A stretch of 64,000 nt of DNA from Streptomyces sp. QL37 (GCF_002941025.1 NZ_PTJS01000001.1:2852001-2916000); one strand, 5' to 3'; positions 1-12,265 are shown, numbered from the stretch's first letter. Notes: generated from the letters alone by a model not told the origin. Numbers and translations are program-made.

Positions 1-2
1 CC

Positions 3-2075
3 CTGATGCAGGACCCCGGCTCCCCGACACCGGTCCTCTACTGGACGGGGACGCTGCTCCTGGCGCCCGGCACCGGGCCGGCGCTGCTCGACACGATGGG
101 CGAGCCCGAGCTGTACTGGCGTCTCGCTCCCGACCCCTCCGGACTCACCGCGGCCGACGTCCCCCGGCTCCGCGACGCCGTCGCCGGGCTGGAGAACGGC
201 CCGGCGCTGCTGAAGCTGCGTGCCCTGGTGGGGCCCAACGCGACGCTCACCACGGACCTGGACGCGATCCTCGACGCGTACACGGCGATGCGTGCCGCCA
301 TCGGGCCCGTGGTCACGGTGGCCGCCGTGGGGATCGGCGCGGTGGCCGCCGTCGTCCTGCTGATGACGGGCGCGCTGATCGGTGCGCGCCGCCACCACGA
401 ACTGGCCCTGCTGCGCTCCCGGGGCGGGTCGCTGCGGGGCATCGGTGGACGGCTGCTCGCCGAGACGGCGGTGGCCGTGGTGCCCGCTGCCGCTCTCGGG
501 CTGCTGCCGGCCGTCCTCCTCGTCCCCGAGGCCCGGTTGCTGCCCGCGGTGACGGGCGCGGCGGCCGTCGCGCTGCTCGTCTGCCTGGTGCTGCCGCTCC
601 GCACGGCCCTGCACCACCGCAGGCCGCTGCTGCACGGCGCCCGCGAAGACATGGTGGACGCCAGGCCCACCCGCCGTCGTACGGTGGCGGAACTGACCCT
701 GCTCGTCCTGGCGGTCGGCGCCGTCGCCGCGCTGCGCCGCCGTGGCACCTCGACGGGCTCGGGCGCCGATCTGCTGGTGAGTGCCGCGCCCGTCCTGGTG
801 GGGCTGATCGCCGCGCTCGTACTCGTACGGCTGTATCCCCTGCCGCTGCGCCTCGCGGCCCGCCCGGTGGCGCGGCTGCGCGGAGCGGTCGGCTTCCTGT
901 CGCTGGCCCGCGCGGGCAGGGCGTCGTCGAGCGGCACGCTGCCCCTGCTGGCCCTGCTGATCGCGCTGACCACCGCCGCGTTCGGCGGCTCGGTGCTCGC
1001 GGGGGTCGCGGACGCCCGTGACGAGGCGTCGCTGCGGGTCGTCGGCGCGGACGCCAGGATCAGCGCGGAGGGCGGGCTCTCCCCGCTCTCCGAAAGCTTC
1101 GTCCGTGAGGTGCGGGCGGTGGACGGCGTCGAGGACGTCGCCCCCCTGCGCATCGAGTACGGCACCCCGCTGGCGGCCGGCCTGGACGTCAGGTCGGACA
1201 CGAAGCGCGCGACGCTGATGGGCGTCGAACCGGAGTCGTACGCGCGCCTTGCCCGCACCACCGGGCTCCCGGCCTTCCCCGTGTCCGCGCTGAGGAGCGG
1301 GCCGGGGCAGGACGAGGTGCTTCCCGCGCTCGTCTCACCCGCCCTCGCCGAGCGGCTCGGTGAGCGGCCGCACACCATCCGGTCGCAGGCGGGTGACATC
1401 AGGGTGCGGGTCGCCGGGGTGCTGACGCGCACCTCCGCCGTGACCGGCTCCGAGTTCCTGGTCGTGGACGCTAAGGAGCTCGCCCAGCCGGACCCCACGA
1501 CCCTGCTGGTCACCGGTTCCTCGCTCGACGGGCGCCGGCTGACGGCCGCCGCGCGCGACGAGGGCCCGGAGTACGGCGTGCGGCTGCGGTCGGCGGAACG
1601 CGAGAGGTTCGTGGACACCCCGATGCAGTCGGGCGCCGAACGGATCTACGGGGCCGCGGTCGCGGCCGGCGCCGGATACGCGCTGCTCGCCGTGGGCCTC
1701 TCCCTGCTGCAGACCGCCCCGGAGCGCACCACGCTCCTGGCCCGGCTGCGCACCATGGGGCTGACGACGCGGCAGGGGCGGCGGCTGCTCGCGTTCGAGG
1801 CGATGCCGCAGGCGCTGCTGGCCGCGTTCGGCGGCCTCCTCGTCGGCTGGGCGACCATCGCCCTGCTGGCACCGGGCGTCGATCTGGGCGCGCTGGCACT
1901 GGCCGGTGGCGACCCCTCGACGCCTCACACCGCTTCGCTGCGGGCCGACCTGCTGTCGCTGGCGCTCCCGGCGGCCGGGGTGGTCCTCCTCGCCGCGGCC
2001 GTGGCCGGAGTCCAGGCGTGGTGGGCGAGCCGCCGTGGATCGATCAAGGAACTCAGGGCAGGAGACACCCGGTGA
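3..2075 (+). CDS. FtsX-like ABC transporter permease (5' end outside window)
   Basis: Membrane subunit of a MacB/FtsX-type ABC exporter. The reading frame is open to the window edge and the first in-frame ATG (position 6) lies inside the protein, so the gene starts upstream. Visible membrane segments lie near residues 95-125, 150-196, 225-240, 258-285 and 312-335, with a second FtsX-like block near 550-680 (three segments). A long extracytoplasmic region lies between the two halves, at about residues 340-540. The stop overlaps the GTG of the ATPase gene (GTGA), so the two are translationally coupled. Substrate unknown; family assignment is secure, function inferred. Confidence 0.9.
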   Translation: MMQDPGSPTPVLYWTGTLLLAPGTGPALLDTMGEPELYWRLAPDPSGLTAADVPRLRDAVAGLENGPALLKLRALVGPNATLTTDLDAILDAYTAMRAAIGPVVTVAAVGIGAVAAVVLLMTGALIGARRHHELALLRSRGGSLRGIGGRLLAETAVAVVPAAALGLLPAVLLVPEARLLPAVTGAAAVALLVCLVLPLRTALHHRRPLLHGAREDMVDARPTRRRTVAELTLLVLAVGAVAALRRRGTSTGSGADLLVSAAPVLVGLIAALVLVRLYPLPLRLAARPVARLRGAVGFLSLARAGRASSSGTLPLLALLIALTTAAFGGSVLAGVADARDEASLRVVGADARISAEGGLSPLSESFVREVRAVDGVEDVAPLRIEYGTPLAAGLDVRSDTKRATLMGVEPESYARLARTTGLPAFPVSALRSGPGQDEVLPALVSPALAERLGERPHTIRSQAGDIRVRVAGVLTRTSAVTGSEFLVVDAKELAQPDPTTLLVTGSSLDGRRLTAAARDEGPEYGVRLRSAERERFVDTPMQSGAERIYGAAVAAGAGYALLAVGLSLLQTAPERTTLLARLRTMGLTTRQGRRLLAFEAMPQALLAAFGGLLVGWATIALLAPGVDLGALALAGGDPSTPHTASLRADLLSLALPAAGVVLLAAAVAGVQAWWASRRGSIKELRAGDTR

Positions 2076-3028
2076 CATCGTCGACAGAGACCACCCTGGC
2101 GGAACTCGAACAACGGGCCGCTGCCCGCCGTGACCGGCCTTCGTACGGGCACGACGCCCTGATCGCCTGCGACCGGCTGGTGCGCATCTTCTCCACGGAC
2201 GGCGTGGAGGTGCAGGCGCTCCAGGGACTCGATCTGCTGGTCACCGAGGGCGAGTTGATGGCCCTGGTCGGCGCCTCGGGCAGCGGGAAGTCGACCCTGA
2301 TGAACATCCTGGCGGGCCTGGACGTCCCCACGGCCGGGTCGGCGAAGGTCGCGGGCTGCGACCTCCTGGGGATGGGGCCGAAGGAGCGGCTGCGCTACCG
2401 CCGCGACGTCGTCGGGTTCGTGTGGCAGCAGACCTCCCGCAATCTGCTGTCGTACCTGACCGCCGTACAGAACATCACGCTCCCCATGCAGCTGCGTGGC
2501 GGCGGCCGGAACCGCGAACGGGCCGCGCGGGCCGAGTCGTTGCTGGAGATGCTGGAGATCGCGGACTGCCGCGACCGCCGCCCCGCCCAGATGTCCGGGG
2601 GCCAGCAGCAGCGGGTGGCGATCGCGGTGGCCCTGGCCAACAACCCGTCGGTGCTGCTCGCCGACGAGCCGACCGGTGAGCTGGACTCCGCGACGGGCGA
2701 GCAGGTGTTCGCCGCGTTCCGGCGTGCCAACGAGGAGCTCGGCACGACGATCGTCATCGTCACCCACGACCAGGCGGTGGCGAGCGAGGTGCGCCGCACG
2801 GTCGCGATACGCGACGGCCGTACGTCCTCCGAGGTGCTGCGGCGCACCGAGGTGGACGCGGCGACCGGGCAGGAGTCCCAGGTGGCCCGGGAGTACGCGA
2901 TGCTCGACCGGGCGGGGCGGCTCCAGCTGCCGGCCGACTACACGGAGGCGCTGGGGATGGAGCACCGGGTGATGCTGGAGCTGGAGCGGGACCACATCGG
3001 GGTGTGGCCCGACGCCCCGAAGGAGTAG
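2072..3028 (+). CDS. ABC transporter ATP-binding protein (MacB/LolD type)
   Basis: ATPase partner of the upstream permease. The GTG start at 2072 overlaps the permease stop and is preceded by GGAGA, giving 318 aa; an ATG at 2018 would lie inside the permease. Walker A GASGSGKST is at residues 67-75, followed by signature MSGGQQQR, Walker B VLLADEPTGELDS and H-loop IVTHD. An unusual C-terminal tail of about 60 residues follows the ATPase domain. The gene ends 3 bp before the stop of the convergent gene, leaving no room for a separate terminator. Confidence 0.93.
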   Translation: MTSSTETTLAELEQRAAARRDRPSYGHDALIACDRLVRIFSTDGVEVQALQGLDLLVTEGELMALVGASGSGKSTLMNILAGLDVPTAGSAKVAGCDLLGMGPKERLRYRRDVVGFVWQQTSRNLLSYLTAVQNITLPMQLRGGGRNRERAARAESLLEMLEIADCRDRRPAQMSGGQQQRVAIAVALANNPSVLLADEPTGELDSATGEQVFAAFRRANEELGTTIVIVTHDQAVASEVRRTVAIRDGRTSSEVLRRTEVDAATGQESQVAREYAMLDRAGRLQLPADYTEALGMEHRVMLELERDHIGVWPDAPKE

Positions 3029-3031
3029 GCC

Positions 3032-3715
3032 TCAGACGGTGCCGACGGTCACGGCCAGCGTGCCGAGGCCGCCGCCCGCGCCGCGCAGCGCGATCGAGCC
3101 GAACGGTGTACGCAGCCGCAGCCAGGATCCCGCCGTGAGCAGCGCGACGGGGAAGTCGGGCGCCGGGCGGAGGAAGCCGAGGGACTGGGCGGCGTGGACG
3201 GCGCGCAGCGGGAGCTCGGTGTCCCCGACCGTCCGCGACCAGATGTCGTGGCCGATCAGGTCGCGTTCCGCCCGGGTGCGCCGGTCCTCGGGCAGCGCCG
3301 CGTCACGGGACCGGAACTCGGCCACGGCGTCGGTGAGCCGGGTACGCAGGTCGACGGGGCCCGGCAGCCCGGGGCGCTCCTGCCAGCCGCTCCGCGGCGG
3401 CAGCAGTCCGGCCCACGGCGGGCCGGTGACGGGGGCCGGCAGGGCGGTGCCGTCGGCCCCGTCCGTGTCGAGGGCTTCGAGGAGTTCACCGGCCGAGACC
3501 GTGACATCGAAGTCGTGCGCCCCGGCCAGCCGGGCCGTCCGGATCGCGAGGACCTCGAACGACGGAGGCCGGCCGAAGACGGCCAGCGCGCCGCCGCCCG
3601 CCTGGAGACGGACGGCGGCGGCCCGGTCGTAGTGCAGGAGACGGCCGAGGAAGGCGGCGAGATCGGCCGCCTCCCTCGCGTCGGCGAACCGCGCCGACCG
3701 CACAGGCACTGTCAT
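3032..3715 (-). CDS. conserved hypothetical protein, 227 aa
   Basis: The protein starts MTVPVRSARF at an ATG that overlaps the stop of the upstream thioesterase gene (ATGA), indicating translational coupling. No transmembrane segment, signal peptide or recognised catalytic motif is visible. The sequence alternates leucine/alanine-rich helices with an arginine-rich acidic middle (about residues 120-170). Proteins of this kind sit downstream of the thioesterase in actinomycetes, but I cannot assign a function. A longer upstream frame exists but runs antiparallel to nothing conserved and is rejected. Confidence 0.75.
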   Translation of the reverse strand: MTVPVRSARFADAREAADLAAFLGRLLHYDRAAAVRLQAGGGALAVFGRPPSFEVLAIRTARLAGAHDFDVTVSAGELLEALDTDGADGTALPAPVTGPPWAGLLPPRSGWQERPGLPGPVDLRTRLTDAVAEFRSRDAALPEDRRTRAERDLIGHDIWSRTVGDTELPLRAVHAAQSLGFLRPAPDFPVALLTAGSWLRLRTPFGSIALRGAGGGLGTLAVTVGTV

Positions 3716-4134
3716 GCGACGGCGGGCTCCTGGTCGAGGTACTCCTGCAGGAAGAACTTCTCCTCGGCGGTGATCCGCCGGGGCCGCTCCTCGGCCAGGT
3801 TGTACGGCACGACGACCGTCGACGCCCGTACGTACACCTGCTCGGGGTCCTTGACCTCGTAGGCGATCGTCAGCGACGCCGCGGTGATCTTCGTGACCCA
3901 GGACTCGATGGTCACCGGGGCGTGCCGGTGGACCAGCGGGCGCACGTAGTCGATCTCGTGCCGGGCCACGACGGACCCGCCGGCGAAGGACGGCGAGCCG
4001 TCCCCCGGCGCCAGCCGGAACATGAAGTCGATGCGCGCCTCCTCCAGGTAGCGGAGGAAGACCACGTTGTTCACGTGGCCGAAGGCATCCATGTCCGACC
4101 AGCGCAGCGGGCAGCTGTAGATGTGACGGGCCAA
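3712..4134 (-). CDS. acyl-CoA thioesterase, 4HBT hotdog family
   Basis: Single-domain hotdog thioesterase of about 140 aa hydrolysing acyl-CoA. Residues RWSDMDAFGHVNN near the N-terminus form the 4HBT active-site motif (D-x-x-G-H-x-N). The TTG start at 4134 is chosen because GAGG lies 9 bp upstream and the product then matches the family length; it lies 5 bp after the ettA stop. The gene is part of the operon ettA-thioesterase-unknown protein. Substrate cannot be told from sequence. Confidence 0.88.
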   Translation of the reverse strand: MARHIYSCPLRWSDMDAFGHVNNVVFLRYLEEARIDFMFRLAPGDGSPSFAGGSVVARHEIDYVRPLVHRHAPVTIESWVTKITAASLTIAYEVKDPEQVYVRASTVVVPYNLAEERPRRITAEEKFFLQEYLDQEPAVA

Positions 4135-4139
4135 GTCGA

Positions 4140-5804
<1,665 letters not shown>

Positions 5805-5944
5805 GAGAAACCGTCCGGCAGCAATAGAGGTGTGGGCAGATACACCCATCTTGCCTGACGTCCGCACCCGGACGGAAACCCGTCCGGGTCCCGGTACGGG
5901 CCCGGCCCCTCCGGGCGGCCCGTCCGGAGGGGCCCGGGAAACAC

Positions 5945-5980
5945 GAAGGGCCTGGTACGGAGGTCCGTACCAGGCCCTTC
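5945..5980 (-). terminator. intrinsic hairpin downstream of the thioester-domain gene
   Basis: Perfect 17-bp inverted repeat (arms 5945-5961 and 5964-5980, two-base centre) between the stop of the surface-protein gene (6012) and the start of ettA. No T-tract follows, as is usual in Streptomyces. A second GC-only inverted repeat lies at about 5910-5935. Confidence 0.8.
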
Positions 5981-6011
5981 ACCGGCGCATTCCCGCTGCG
6001 CCTGTGCTCAG

Positions 6012-7481
6012 TCACTCACCGCTGGTCCGCGGCTTCTTCCGGCGGAGCAGGAAGACCGCGCCGCCGCCGAGGACGACGAGGGCGATGGCGACACCCGCGA
6101 TGACGGGGGTGGCGCTGGAACCACCGGTCGCGGCGAGGTCACCCTCGGTGTCCGGGGCGCTCGCGGCGGGCGCGGGCGTCGGCTCGGAACCGGTCTGGGT
6201 CGTGGTGTCGTCACCCGGGGCGGGGGTGCCGGCGGTCTCGCAGTCCAGGACACCCTTGAAGTTCTTGCTGAAGCCGCCGGGGCCGGTGATCGTGAAGTCG
6301 TAGGCCTCGTCCTCGCCGACCGGGACGGTCACCGTGCGGGTCTCACCGGCCGGGATGGTGTGCTCGGTACCGGCCAGCTCGAAGGTGAACGCCTCGTCAC
6401 CGGTGTTGCTCGCGGTGATGTCGACGCCGCCCTTGGCGCAGTTCTTCTGCGCGGTCACCGCCGGGACGGCACCCTTCTCGGCCCAGGTGGCGGTCGCCGT
6501 CGCGGAGACGGTCGACTCGCTGGAACCGGCGAGGATCATGGTCTGGCTCTTGGTGAGTCCGGCGAAGACCCGGCCGACGGGCACGGACGTGGTGGCCTGG
6601 ACGGTCAGCGAGGCGGAGCCGTCGGTGGCGTCTTCGGGGACGGAGAAGTAGAGGTCGGATCCGTCGGCGGCCTCGGTGACGGGCTTGCCGGCCTTGTCGG
6701 TGACCTGTACCCCGCTGGCGGCGGCGTCGGCGGGCGGTGCCACCGCGACCTGGCCGGCGTCGGTGTGGACGGTGATCGGGCCCAGCTTCTCACCGGCCTT
6801 GCCGGAGACCGCGGCCGGAGAAAGCCCCACGGACGCCTTGGGCTCCGCGACGTTCTGGGCGTTCGCCTCCAGCCAGTCGGCGAGCTTCTCGGCATTCGCG
6901 TCCTCGGCCGTCACGTCGGCCTTGTCCGAGAAGCGCCAGATGGCGACCTGGGTGCCGGCGGCGGCGGTCTTCTCGTCGAGCGGGCCGGTACCGGCCTTCT
7001 CGGCGAGCGCCGCGAAGTCGTTGACCTGCGGGTAGGAGTGCTGAAGGATCCAGCGCACCTTGCCGGCGTCCGCGTTGGCGCCGAGCGAGGACTGGTCCCA
7101 GGGGGTCTCCAGGTACTTCGCGCCGTCCTTGGTGGGCGTGTGGAAGTCGATGCAGTACGTCTGGATCGTGCCGCCGCCGTCGACCTTCATCTCGAACAGG
7201 CCGGCGGGCAGCTCCTGGGGCTTCTTGCCCTCACCGGTGTTGAGCTGGGCGGTGCCGTAGGTCTTGAGACCGTCCAGTACGGCGACCGCACCACCCTGGT
7301 GCTGATCCGACTCGTCCGCGGGCGCGGCCGTGGCGGCCGTCGCTCCGACGATCGTTCCCGCGGCGACCAGCCCGGTGGCCAGCATCGCGGCGGCTGCCCT
7401 GGCGAGACCGCGGCCCCTGCTCCGGCTCACCGGTGCGCCCTCCGTCGACGACGAAGTGAAGGCTGAAGACACAGAAATCAC
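6012..7481 (-). CDS. Cys-Gln thioester bond (TQXA) surface protein with LAATG sorting tail
   Basis: Secreted, wall-anchored adhesin-like protein of 489 aa. The GTG at 7481 is preceded by GGAGGGG at 6 bp. Residues 1-53 form a long signal peptide with an Arg-rich start and an Ala-rich hydrophobic core. The thioester domain has Cys110 (TYCIDFHT) and Gln178 (GTQVAIW), the pair expected to form the internal thioester. Repeated Ig-like beta domains follow, then LAATG (449-453), a hydrophobic segment and a RRKK tail, the class E sortase signal. It ends at a strong hairpin terminator and is monocistronic. Confidence 0.9.
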   Translation of the reverse strand: MISVSSAFTSSSTEGAPVSRSRGRGLARAAAAMLATGLVAAGTIVGATAATAAPADESDQHQGGAVAVLDGLKTYGTAQLNTGEGKKPQELPAGLFEMKVDGGGTIQTYCIDFHTPTKDGAKYLETPWDQSSLGANADAGKVRWILQHSYPQVNDFAALAEKAGTGPLDEKTAAAGTQVAIWRFSDKADVTAEDANAEKLADWLEANAQNVAEPKASVGLSPAAVSGKAGEKLGPITVHTDAGQVAVAPPADAAASGVQVTDKAGKPVTEAADGSDLYFSVPEDATDGSASLTVQATTSVPVGRVFAGLTKSQTMILAGSSESTVSATATATWAEKGAVPAVTAQKNCAKGGVDITASNTGDEAFTFELAGTEHTIPAGETRTVTVPVGEDEAYDFTITGPGGFSKNFKGVLDCETAGTPAPGDDTTTQTGSEPTPAPAASAPDTEGDLAATGGSSATPVIAGVAIALVVLGGGAVFLLRRKKPRTSGE

Positions 7482-7670
7482 AGAATTCCCCTCCGGGCGA
7501 GACCTTCACGCCTTGATGCGCGTGTGGGAGGTGCCTCGCCAGCAAACCCAAGTGCCGCATGAGTACTGGGGAATCGTAAGGAGCGAGCGGAGGGGAATCC
7601 CCCGTCATGCCGTCAGATAAGCATTCCGACTCGTAATCGTTATAGCCCTGTTCGGCGCGCCCCCTCCCCT

Positions 7671-8096
7671 TCAGGACACCGATGCCATTTCCGTGGCTGG
7701 TTTCTGACGATGCGTAGGCGCCGTCAGCGCGGGGTCGGCTCTGGCGACCCGCCGGAACGCCGCCGTGCCTCTGGTCAGGTCGTGCCCCACCGCCACGGCC
7801 TCGATGTCCACGGAGGTCTTCCAGACCCCGTCCCTCTCCTCCTCGCGCACCTTCAGTCGGCCATGCACGACGAGCGGCTCTCCGACCGAGACCGAGCCGG
7901 ACAGATTCGCCGCGAGCGTCCGCCGCGCCCACACCGTGTAGAAGCTGGTAGGGCCGTCCGCCCAGGTCTGCTGCTCCCGGTCCCACCGCCGGGGCGTCAC
8001 AGCCAGACGGAATCGCGCCGTCGGCCCGGCCGCCGTCTCCCGGAAGTCCACCGCTGTCGCGGCGTTTCCCACCAGTGTCACCAACGTCTCGTTCAT
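7671..8096 (-). CDS. single-stranded DNA-binding protein, SsbB-like
   Basis: OB-fold SSB of 141 aa, starting MNETLVTLVGNAAT. The conserved core (RFRLAVTPRRWD, SFYTVWARRTLAANL, VHGRLKVRE) covers residues 1-110. The C-terminus lacks the acidic DDDIPF-like tip that recruits partner proteins and is only about 30 residues long, so this is a second, SsbB-like paralogue rather than the replicative SSB. The 154-bp gap to the GTPase gene has no clear hairpin. Confidence 0.87.
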   Translation of the reverse strand: MNETLVTLVGNAATAVDFRETAAGPTARFRLAVTPRRWDREQQTWADGPTSFYTVWARRTLAANLSGSVSVGEPLVVHGRLKVREEERDGVWKTSVDIEAVAVGHDLTRGTAAFRRVARADPALTAPTHRQKPATEMASVS

Positions 8097-8250
8097 TTCC
8101 GATCCCCCGATTCCCGCCGCTCGCGTCCGCTTTCCGGCCCGCTGTCCGCCCTGCACCGTCGCGGTGCGATGACGTGCGATCCGACGTGTCCGTCCGATCC
8201 GCTGCGAACCATGCTGGACGGAAAGCGGGAATCCCGCCGAGGCCTGTGGA

Positions 8251-10245
8251 TTACCCGCCGGTTGTGGACAACTCCGTCACCGCCACATACCGCTCCCGCA
8301 CCTCGCGGTAGCGCGCCAGCTCCGCCGCCACCGGGTCGAGGACCCTCGCCCTGCCGCACCCGGCGGCGGCCTCGCGGAGCCGCCGTTCCGCCTCCTGCCC
8401 GTACCGGCGCGCGGGCCCGCGCGCCGCCGCCGCGCACGACCACTCGACGAGCGGCCCGCCGACCACACCGGCCAGCATGAGCAGGGCCGGGGTGAGCAGG
8501 CCGGGTTCGAGCACACCCACGATCTGGCCGAGCAGCCACAGCCCGCCGAAGATCTGGAGCAGCGTCATCGAGGCCTGCGCGAGCACCGCCGCGGGCCACC
8601 ACGCCGGCCGGGGCGGCCTGGCGACGCGGCCGCCCAGGGCCCCGGTGGCGGACCCGGTCGCCCTGCCCACGGAACCGGAGACGGAACCCGGGCTACCGGA
8701 GTCACGCTTCCCCTGCCCCGCCGCCGTCCCCACCCCGCCCGGCCCCCGCTCGCCCGGTACGCCCGGGCCCACGGGAGCGGATCCCGTGTCCGCGTTGCCG
8801 CCGCGGCCTCGGCCACCGGCTCCCGCCTGTGCGTTCCGTGAGAGCTCGTCCAGCGCCTCCGGCAGCCCCTTCGCCCCGTTCACCGCCGTCTCGCGCACGG
8901 CCTGCGCCCACGGCACGGGCAGCCCGTCCACCGCGTCGTCCGCCAGCTTCCGTACGGCCTGCTCCACCCGCTGCCGGGCGGTGAGCTCCTCCTCCGGCGG
9001 TGCGAGAGCCTGCGCCATCAGGTCCAGGCCGCCGCCCAGCTGCCGGGTGGACTCGTACCAGCGCCACAGCCGGAGCCAGGGCGTCCCGCAGGCCCTCCCC
9101 GCGTTCCTCCGCCACTCGCGCTCCGCCGCCTGGCCCGCCGCCGCCGCGCCGACGGCTTCCGAGAGCCGGTCGGTGAAGTCCTCGCGGGCCCGCTCGCCGA
9201 GCCCCGGCCGCCCGTCGGCGACGTACACCGGCCGGAGCCGCGCGGCGGCCGCGTCCACGTCGGCGGAGAGCCTGCGCGCCGCCGCCGTACGGGCCTGGAC
9301 GAACCTGCCGAGCACCTCGCGCAGGTCACCCACCCCGGCCCCGGTGAGCGCGGACAGGGACATGACGGTGGCGCCCGGCTCGCCGTGCTCCCCCACCGGC
9401 ATGCCGTCCTCGTCGAGCAGCCGGCGCAGGTCGTCGAGAACCAGGTCGGCGGCCTCCCCGGGCAGCCGGTCGATCTGGTTGAGCACGACGAAGGAGATCT
9501 CGGCGTGCCCGGCTAGGGGCCGCAGATAGCGTTCGTGCAGAGCCGCGTCGGCGTACTTCTCCGGGTCGACGACCCAGATCACCGCGTCGACCAGGGCCAG
9601 CACCCGGTCCACCTGCTCACGGTGGCCGGTCGCCGCCGAGTCGTGGTCGGGCAGGTCCACCAGGACGAGCCCCTGCAGCGCCTCGTCGGTGGGCGTGCCG
9701 CCCTGCACCGGCCTGCGCCGGAGCCGGCCCGGGATGGCCAGCCGGTCGAGCAGTCCGGCGGCGCCGTCGGTCCAGCTGCAGGCGATCGGGGCCGAGGTCG
9801 TCGGCCGGCGCAGCCCGGTGTCGGAGATCTGGACGCCCGCGAGCGCGTTGAAGAGTGTGGACTTGCCGCTGCCGGTGGCCCCCGCGATGGCGACGACCGT
9901 GTGCCTGGAGGAGAGCCGCTGGCGGGCCGACGCCTCGTCGAGCACCCGGCCCGCCTCGGCGAGGGTGTCCCCGTCGAGCCGCGCGCGGGAGAGCCCGACC
10001 AGCTCGCGCAGTGCGTCCAGCCGGGGCCGCAGCGGGCTGCCGGGCAGTCCGTACGCCTCGACCTGGGGCCCCGGCTCGTCGTCCTCGGGAGCCCGCGCCG
10101 CCTCGGCACTCTCATGCGCGGCCTCGGCGGCCCGGCGCGCGATGAGCCCGTCGTCCCAGCGCCTGTCGTCGTCCCGCCCGGTGTCTTCCGCTCCTTCGTG
10201 CCCCGGTCCCTGTCGGTCCCGGTCCTGGTCAGTGACGGCAGTCAT
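8251..10245 (-). CDS. dynamin-like/50S-binding-type GTPase with C-terminal membrane segment
   Basis: GTPase of 664 aa. P-loop GATGSGKS is at residues 122-129, G3-like DLPDHDS and G4 NQID follow. A Gly/Pro-rich linker precedes two hydrophobic segments near residues 555-615, suggesting membrane attachment. The ATG at 10245 overlaps the stop of the upstream GTPase gene (ATGA) and has GGAGAGG upstream. The tandem pair is conserved in streptomycetes; a membrane-remodelling role is inferred from the dynamin-like architecture only. Confidence 0.85.
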   Translation of the reverse strand: MTAVTDQDRDRQGPGHEGAEDTGRDDDRRWDDGLIARRAAEAAHESAEAARAPEDDEPGPQVEAYGLPGSPLRPRLDALRELVGLSRARLDGDTLAEAGRVLDEASARQRLSSRHTVVAIAGATGSGKSTLFNALAGVQISDTGLRRPTTSAPIACSWTDGAAGLLDRLAIPGRLRRRPVQGGTPTDEALQGLVLVDLPDHDSAATGHREQVDRVLALVDAVIWVVDPEKYADAALHERYLRPLAGHAEISFVVLNQIDRLPGEAADLVLDDLRRLLDEDGMPVGEHGEPGATVMSLSALTGAGVGDLREVLGRFVQARTAAARRLSADVDAAAARLRPVYVADGRPGLGERAREDFTDRLSEAVGAAAAGQAAEREWRRNAGRACGTPWLRLWRWYESTRQLGGGLDLMAQALAPPEEELTARQRVEQAVRKLADDAVDGLPVPWAQAVRETAVNGAKGLPEALDELSRNAQAGAGGRGRGGNADTGSAPVGPGVPGERGPGGVGTAAGQGKRDSGSPGSVSGSVGRATGSATGALGGRVARPPRPAWWPAAVLAQASMTLLQIFGGLWLLGQIVGVLEPGLLTPALLMLAGVVGGPLVEWSCAAAARGPARRYGQEAERRLREAAAGCGRARVLDPVAAELARYREVRERYVAVTELSTTGG

Positions 10246-11885
10246 CGCTGCCACCTCTCCTTCTGCAGTACGGACAGCGCGGCGATGAGTTCGGCCTGCG
10301 GCTCGGGGGCGACGTCGAGCGCGTCCAGCGGGGCGAGGCGCCGGTCGCGCTCACCGTGCATGACCTGGTCCAGGCAGGCGGTGAGCAACGCCCCGCCCTT
10401 GTCGCGGAGGCGCAGCGCCCCCTGGGCGCCGATCCGTTCGGCGAGCTGCTCCCCGGCGCCCCGGGCGCGGCGGCCGCCGAGCAGGGCGGCGGCCAGCAGC
10501 GCGGCCACCGTCTCGGCGTCGGGCGCGGCATTGCGTTCGAGCAGCCGCGCCTCCTCCTCGGCCAGCTCCTCCAGGACGCGCCGCCAGCGCCGTACGGCCA
10601 TGGCGATCCGGCCCTGGATGTCCTCGGCGGGTCCCCATCCGCCGGCCTCCCGGCCGGCGTCCTCGAACCTGAAGATGCCGGCGGCGGGCTCCCGCTGCCA
10701 GACCGTACGAATCTGCTCGTCGGAAGCCGCCACGGCGCACTGGAGCAGAGCGATCAGGCTCTCCACGAGTGCGTCCAGCAGCTCCCCCGCGGTGCTGTAG
10801 AGCGGGTATCCGCGCCACCGGGTGCGGGCGCCGCCGGCGAGCACCGCGCCGTCGCGGAGCCTCCGCCGCACGCGCGACAGCTCCTTCCCGTACGCCTCCT
10901 CGACGACGCCGGTGAGCTTCACGGCGGCGGCGTACTGCGCGGCGACGGCCCCGGCCAGCTCGGGCATCCGTACGTTGAGCGAGTCGATGACCCCGGACGC
11001 CGTACGTCCGACGGCCTGCTGACGGGCCGCCGGGTCCTGCGCCCGGTGCGTGAGCCAGGCGCGCAGGGGTGCGACGGCGGTGGTGGGCAGCAGCCCGCTG
11101 CCGCCGCCCGCGGACTCGGGGAGTTCCGGGATGGTGAAGCGGGGCACGTCGCCGAGGCCGGCCCGGGTCAGCAGGGCGGCGTACTGCCGGGACACCTCGG
11201 CGATCACCTGGTGCGGCACCCGGTCCAGGACGGTGACCAGGGAGGCGTCGTACTCCTTGGCGGTACGCAGCAGATGCCACGGCACGGCGTCCGCGTACCG
11301 CGACGCGGTGGTCACCATGACCCACACGTCGGCCGCGCAGATGAGTTCGGCGGCCAGGACCCGGTTCCGGACGACGAGGGAGTCGATGTCGGGGGCGTCC
11401 AGGAGCGCGAGCCCCCGGGGCAGGGTCGCCGCTGTCTCCACGCGCAGGACGGTGTCGTCCCGGTCGCCCTCGCCCCCGAGGTGGTCGAGCCCGTCCGGGT
11501 CCGGGATCTGTCCCGGCGGCAGCCACACCCGGGTCAGCTGCGGCAGCACCCGCACTCCGGCGAACCAGTGGTGGTCGTCCGGGTGGCAGACGAGTACGGG
11601 GGTGCGGGTGGTCGGGCGCAGCACCCCGGCCTCACTGACCCGGCACCCCACCAGCGAGTTGACGAGCGTGGACTTGCCGGCTCCGGTGGATCCCCCGATC
11701 ACCGCGAGCAGGGGTGCCTCGGGATCCTTGAGACGGGGTACGAGGTAGTCGTCGAGCTGGGCGAGCAGTTCGGTCCGCGTCTGCCGGGCGCGTGGGGCCC
11801 CCGGCAGGGGAAGTGGAAGACGCACGGCAGCGACACGGTCGCGCAGGGCGGAAAGTGCGTCGATGAGCTGGGGCCGTACATCCAT
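10242..11885 (-). CDS. dynamin-like GTPase, first of a coupled pair
   Basis: GTPase of 547 aa with P-loop GGSTGAGKS at residues 64-72, an LRPTTRTPV switch region and LDAPDIDS (G3), followed by a long alpha-helical region without an obvious membrane span. The ATG at 11885 is used here; a GTG at 11894 three codons upstream is equally possible. Translationally coupled to the second GTPase through an ATGA overlap. As in bacterial dynamin pairs, the two products may form a heteromer (inference). Confidence 0.85.
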   Translation of the reverse strand: MDVRPQLIDALSALRDRVAAVRLPLPLPGAPRARQTRTELLAQLDDYLVPRLKDPEAPLLAVIGGSTGAGKSTLVNSLVGCRVSEAGVLRPTTRTPVLVCHPDDHHWFAGVRVLPQLTRVWLPPGQIPDPDGLDHLGGEGDRDDTVLRVETAATLPRGLALLDAPDIDSLVVRNRVLAAELICAADVWVMVTTASRYADAVPWHLLRTAKEYDASLVTVLDRVPHQVIAEVSRQYAALLTRAGLGDVPRFTIPELPESAGGGSGLLPTTAVAPLRAWLTHRAQDPAARQQAVGRTASGVIDSLNVRMPELAGAVAAQYAAAVKLTGVVEEAYGKELSRVRRRLRDGAVLAGGARTRWRGYPLYSTAGELLDALVESLIALLQCAVAASDEQIRTVWQREPAAGIFRFEDAGREAGGWGPAEDIQGRIAMAVRRWRRVLEELAEEEARLLERNAAPDAETVAALLAAALLGGRRARGAGEQLAERIGAQGALRLRDKGGALLTACLDQVMHGERDRRLAPLDALDVAPEPQAELIAALSVLQKERWQR

Positions 11886-12192
11886 GGTTACCACATGTGA
11901 AGAATGCCCAATTTTGACGCCTTTTTGAAGCGTATAGGCCTCTCTGCGCGGCGGATCCACCCCGGGGGACAGAGGGGACGAGTGGGGCGCAGGCATAACG
12001 AGTGCACAACACCCGGGGCGTGAGGCGCGAAAAGCGATGCATGAATCGCACCCACCTGCGATTATCGGTTCGCTTCACCGAACCTCCACATCGTGCCACG
12101 CAGGTGAAGCAACCGGGACGAGGTGATCTGAGCCCTATCCTTGTCCCCGCAAGGTCACGGATGGCTTGAACCAGCGCCCTCCGGGACAGCCG
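11886..12192. other. intergenic stretch upstream of the GTPase pair and tRNA-Arg
   Basis: About 300 bp between the GTPase start and the divergently oriented tRNA gene. It must hold both promoters, but I see no convincing -35/-10 pair. A small inverted repeat GGTTCG-N6-CGAACC occurs at 12067-12084. Confidence 0.5.
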
Positions 12193-12265
12193 GCCCCCGT
12201 AGCTCAGTGGATAGAGCAGGCGCCTTCTAAGCGCTTGGCCGCAGGTTCGAGTCCTGCCGGGGGCG
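12193..12265 (+). tRNA. tRNA-Arg (anticodon TCT)
   Basis: A complete cloverleaf can be drawn: acceptor GCCCCCG/CGGGGGC, D stem GCTC/GAGC, anticodon stem GGCGC/GCGCT around loop CTTCTAA (anticodon TCT at 12226-12228), T stem GCAGG/CCTGC with TTCGAGT loop. CCA is not encoded. The gene hosts the integrated element, which begins in its anticodon loop and restores an identical 3' half. Confidence 0.97.

Noticed and set aside
7482..7670. Riboswitch (for example c-di-AMP type) upstream of the surface-protein gene
   Set aside because: I could not recover the conserved core elements; only short hairpins are visible.
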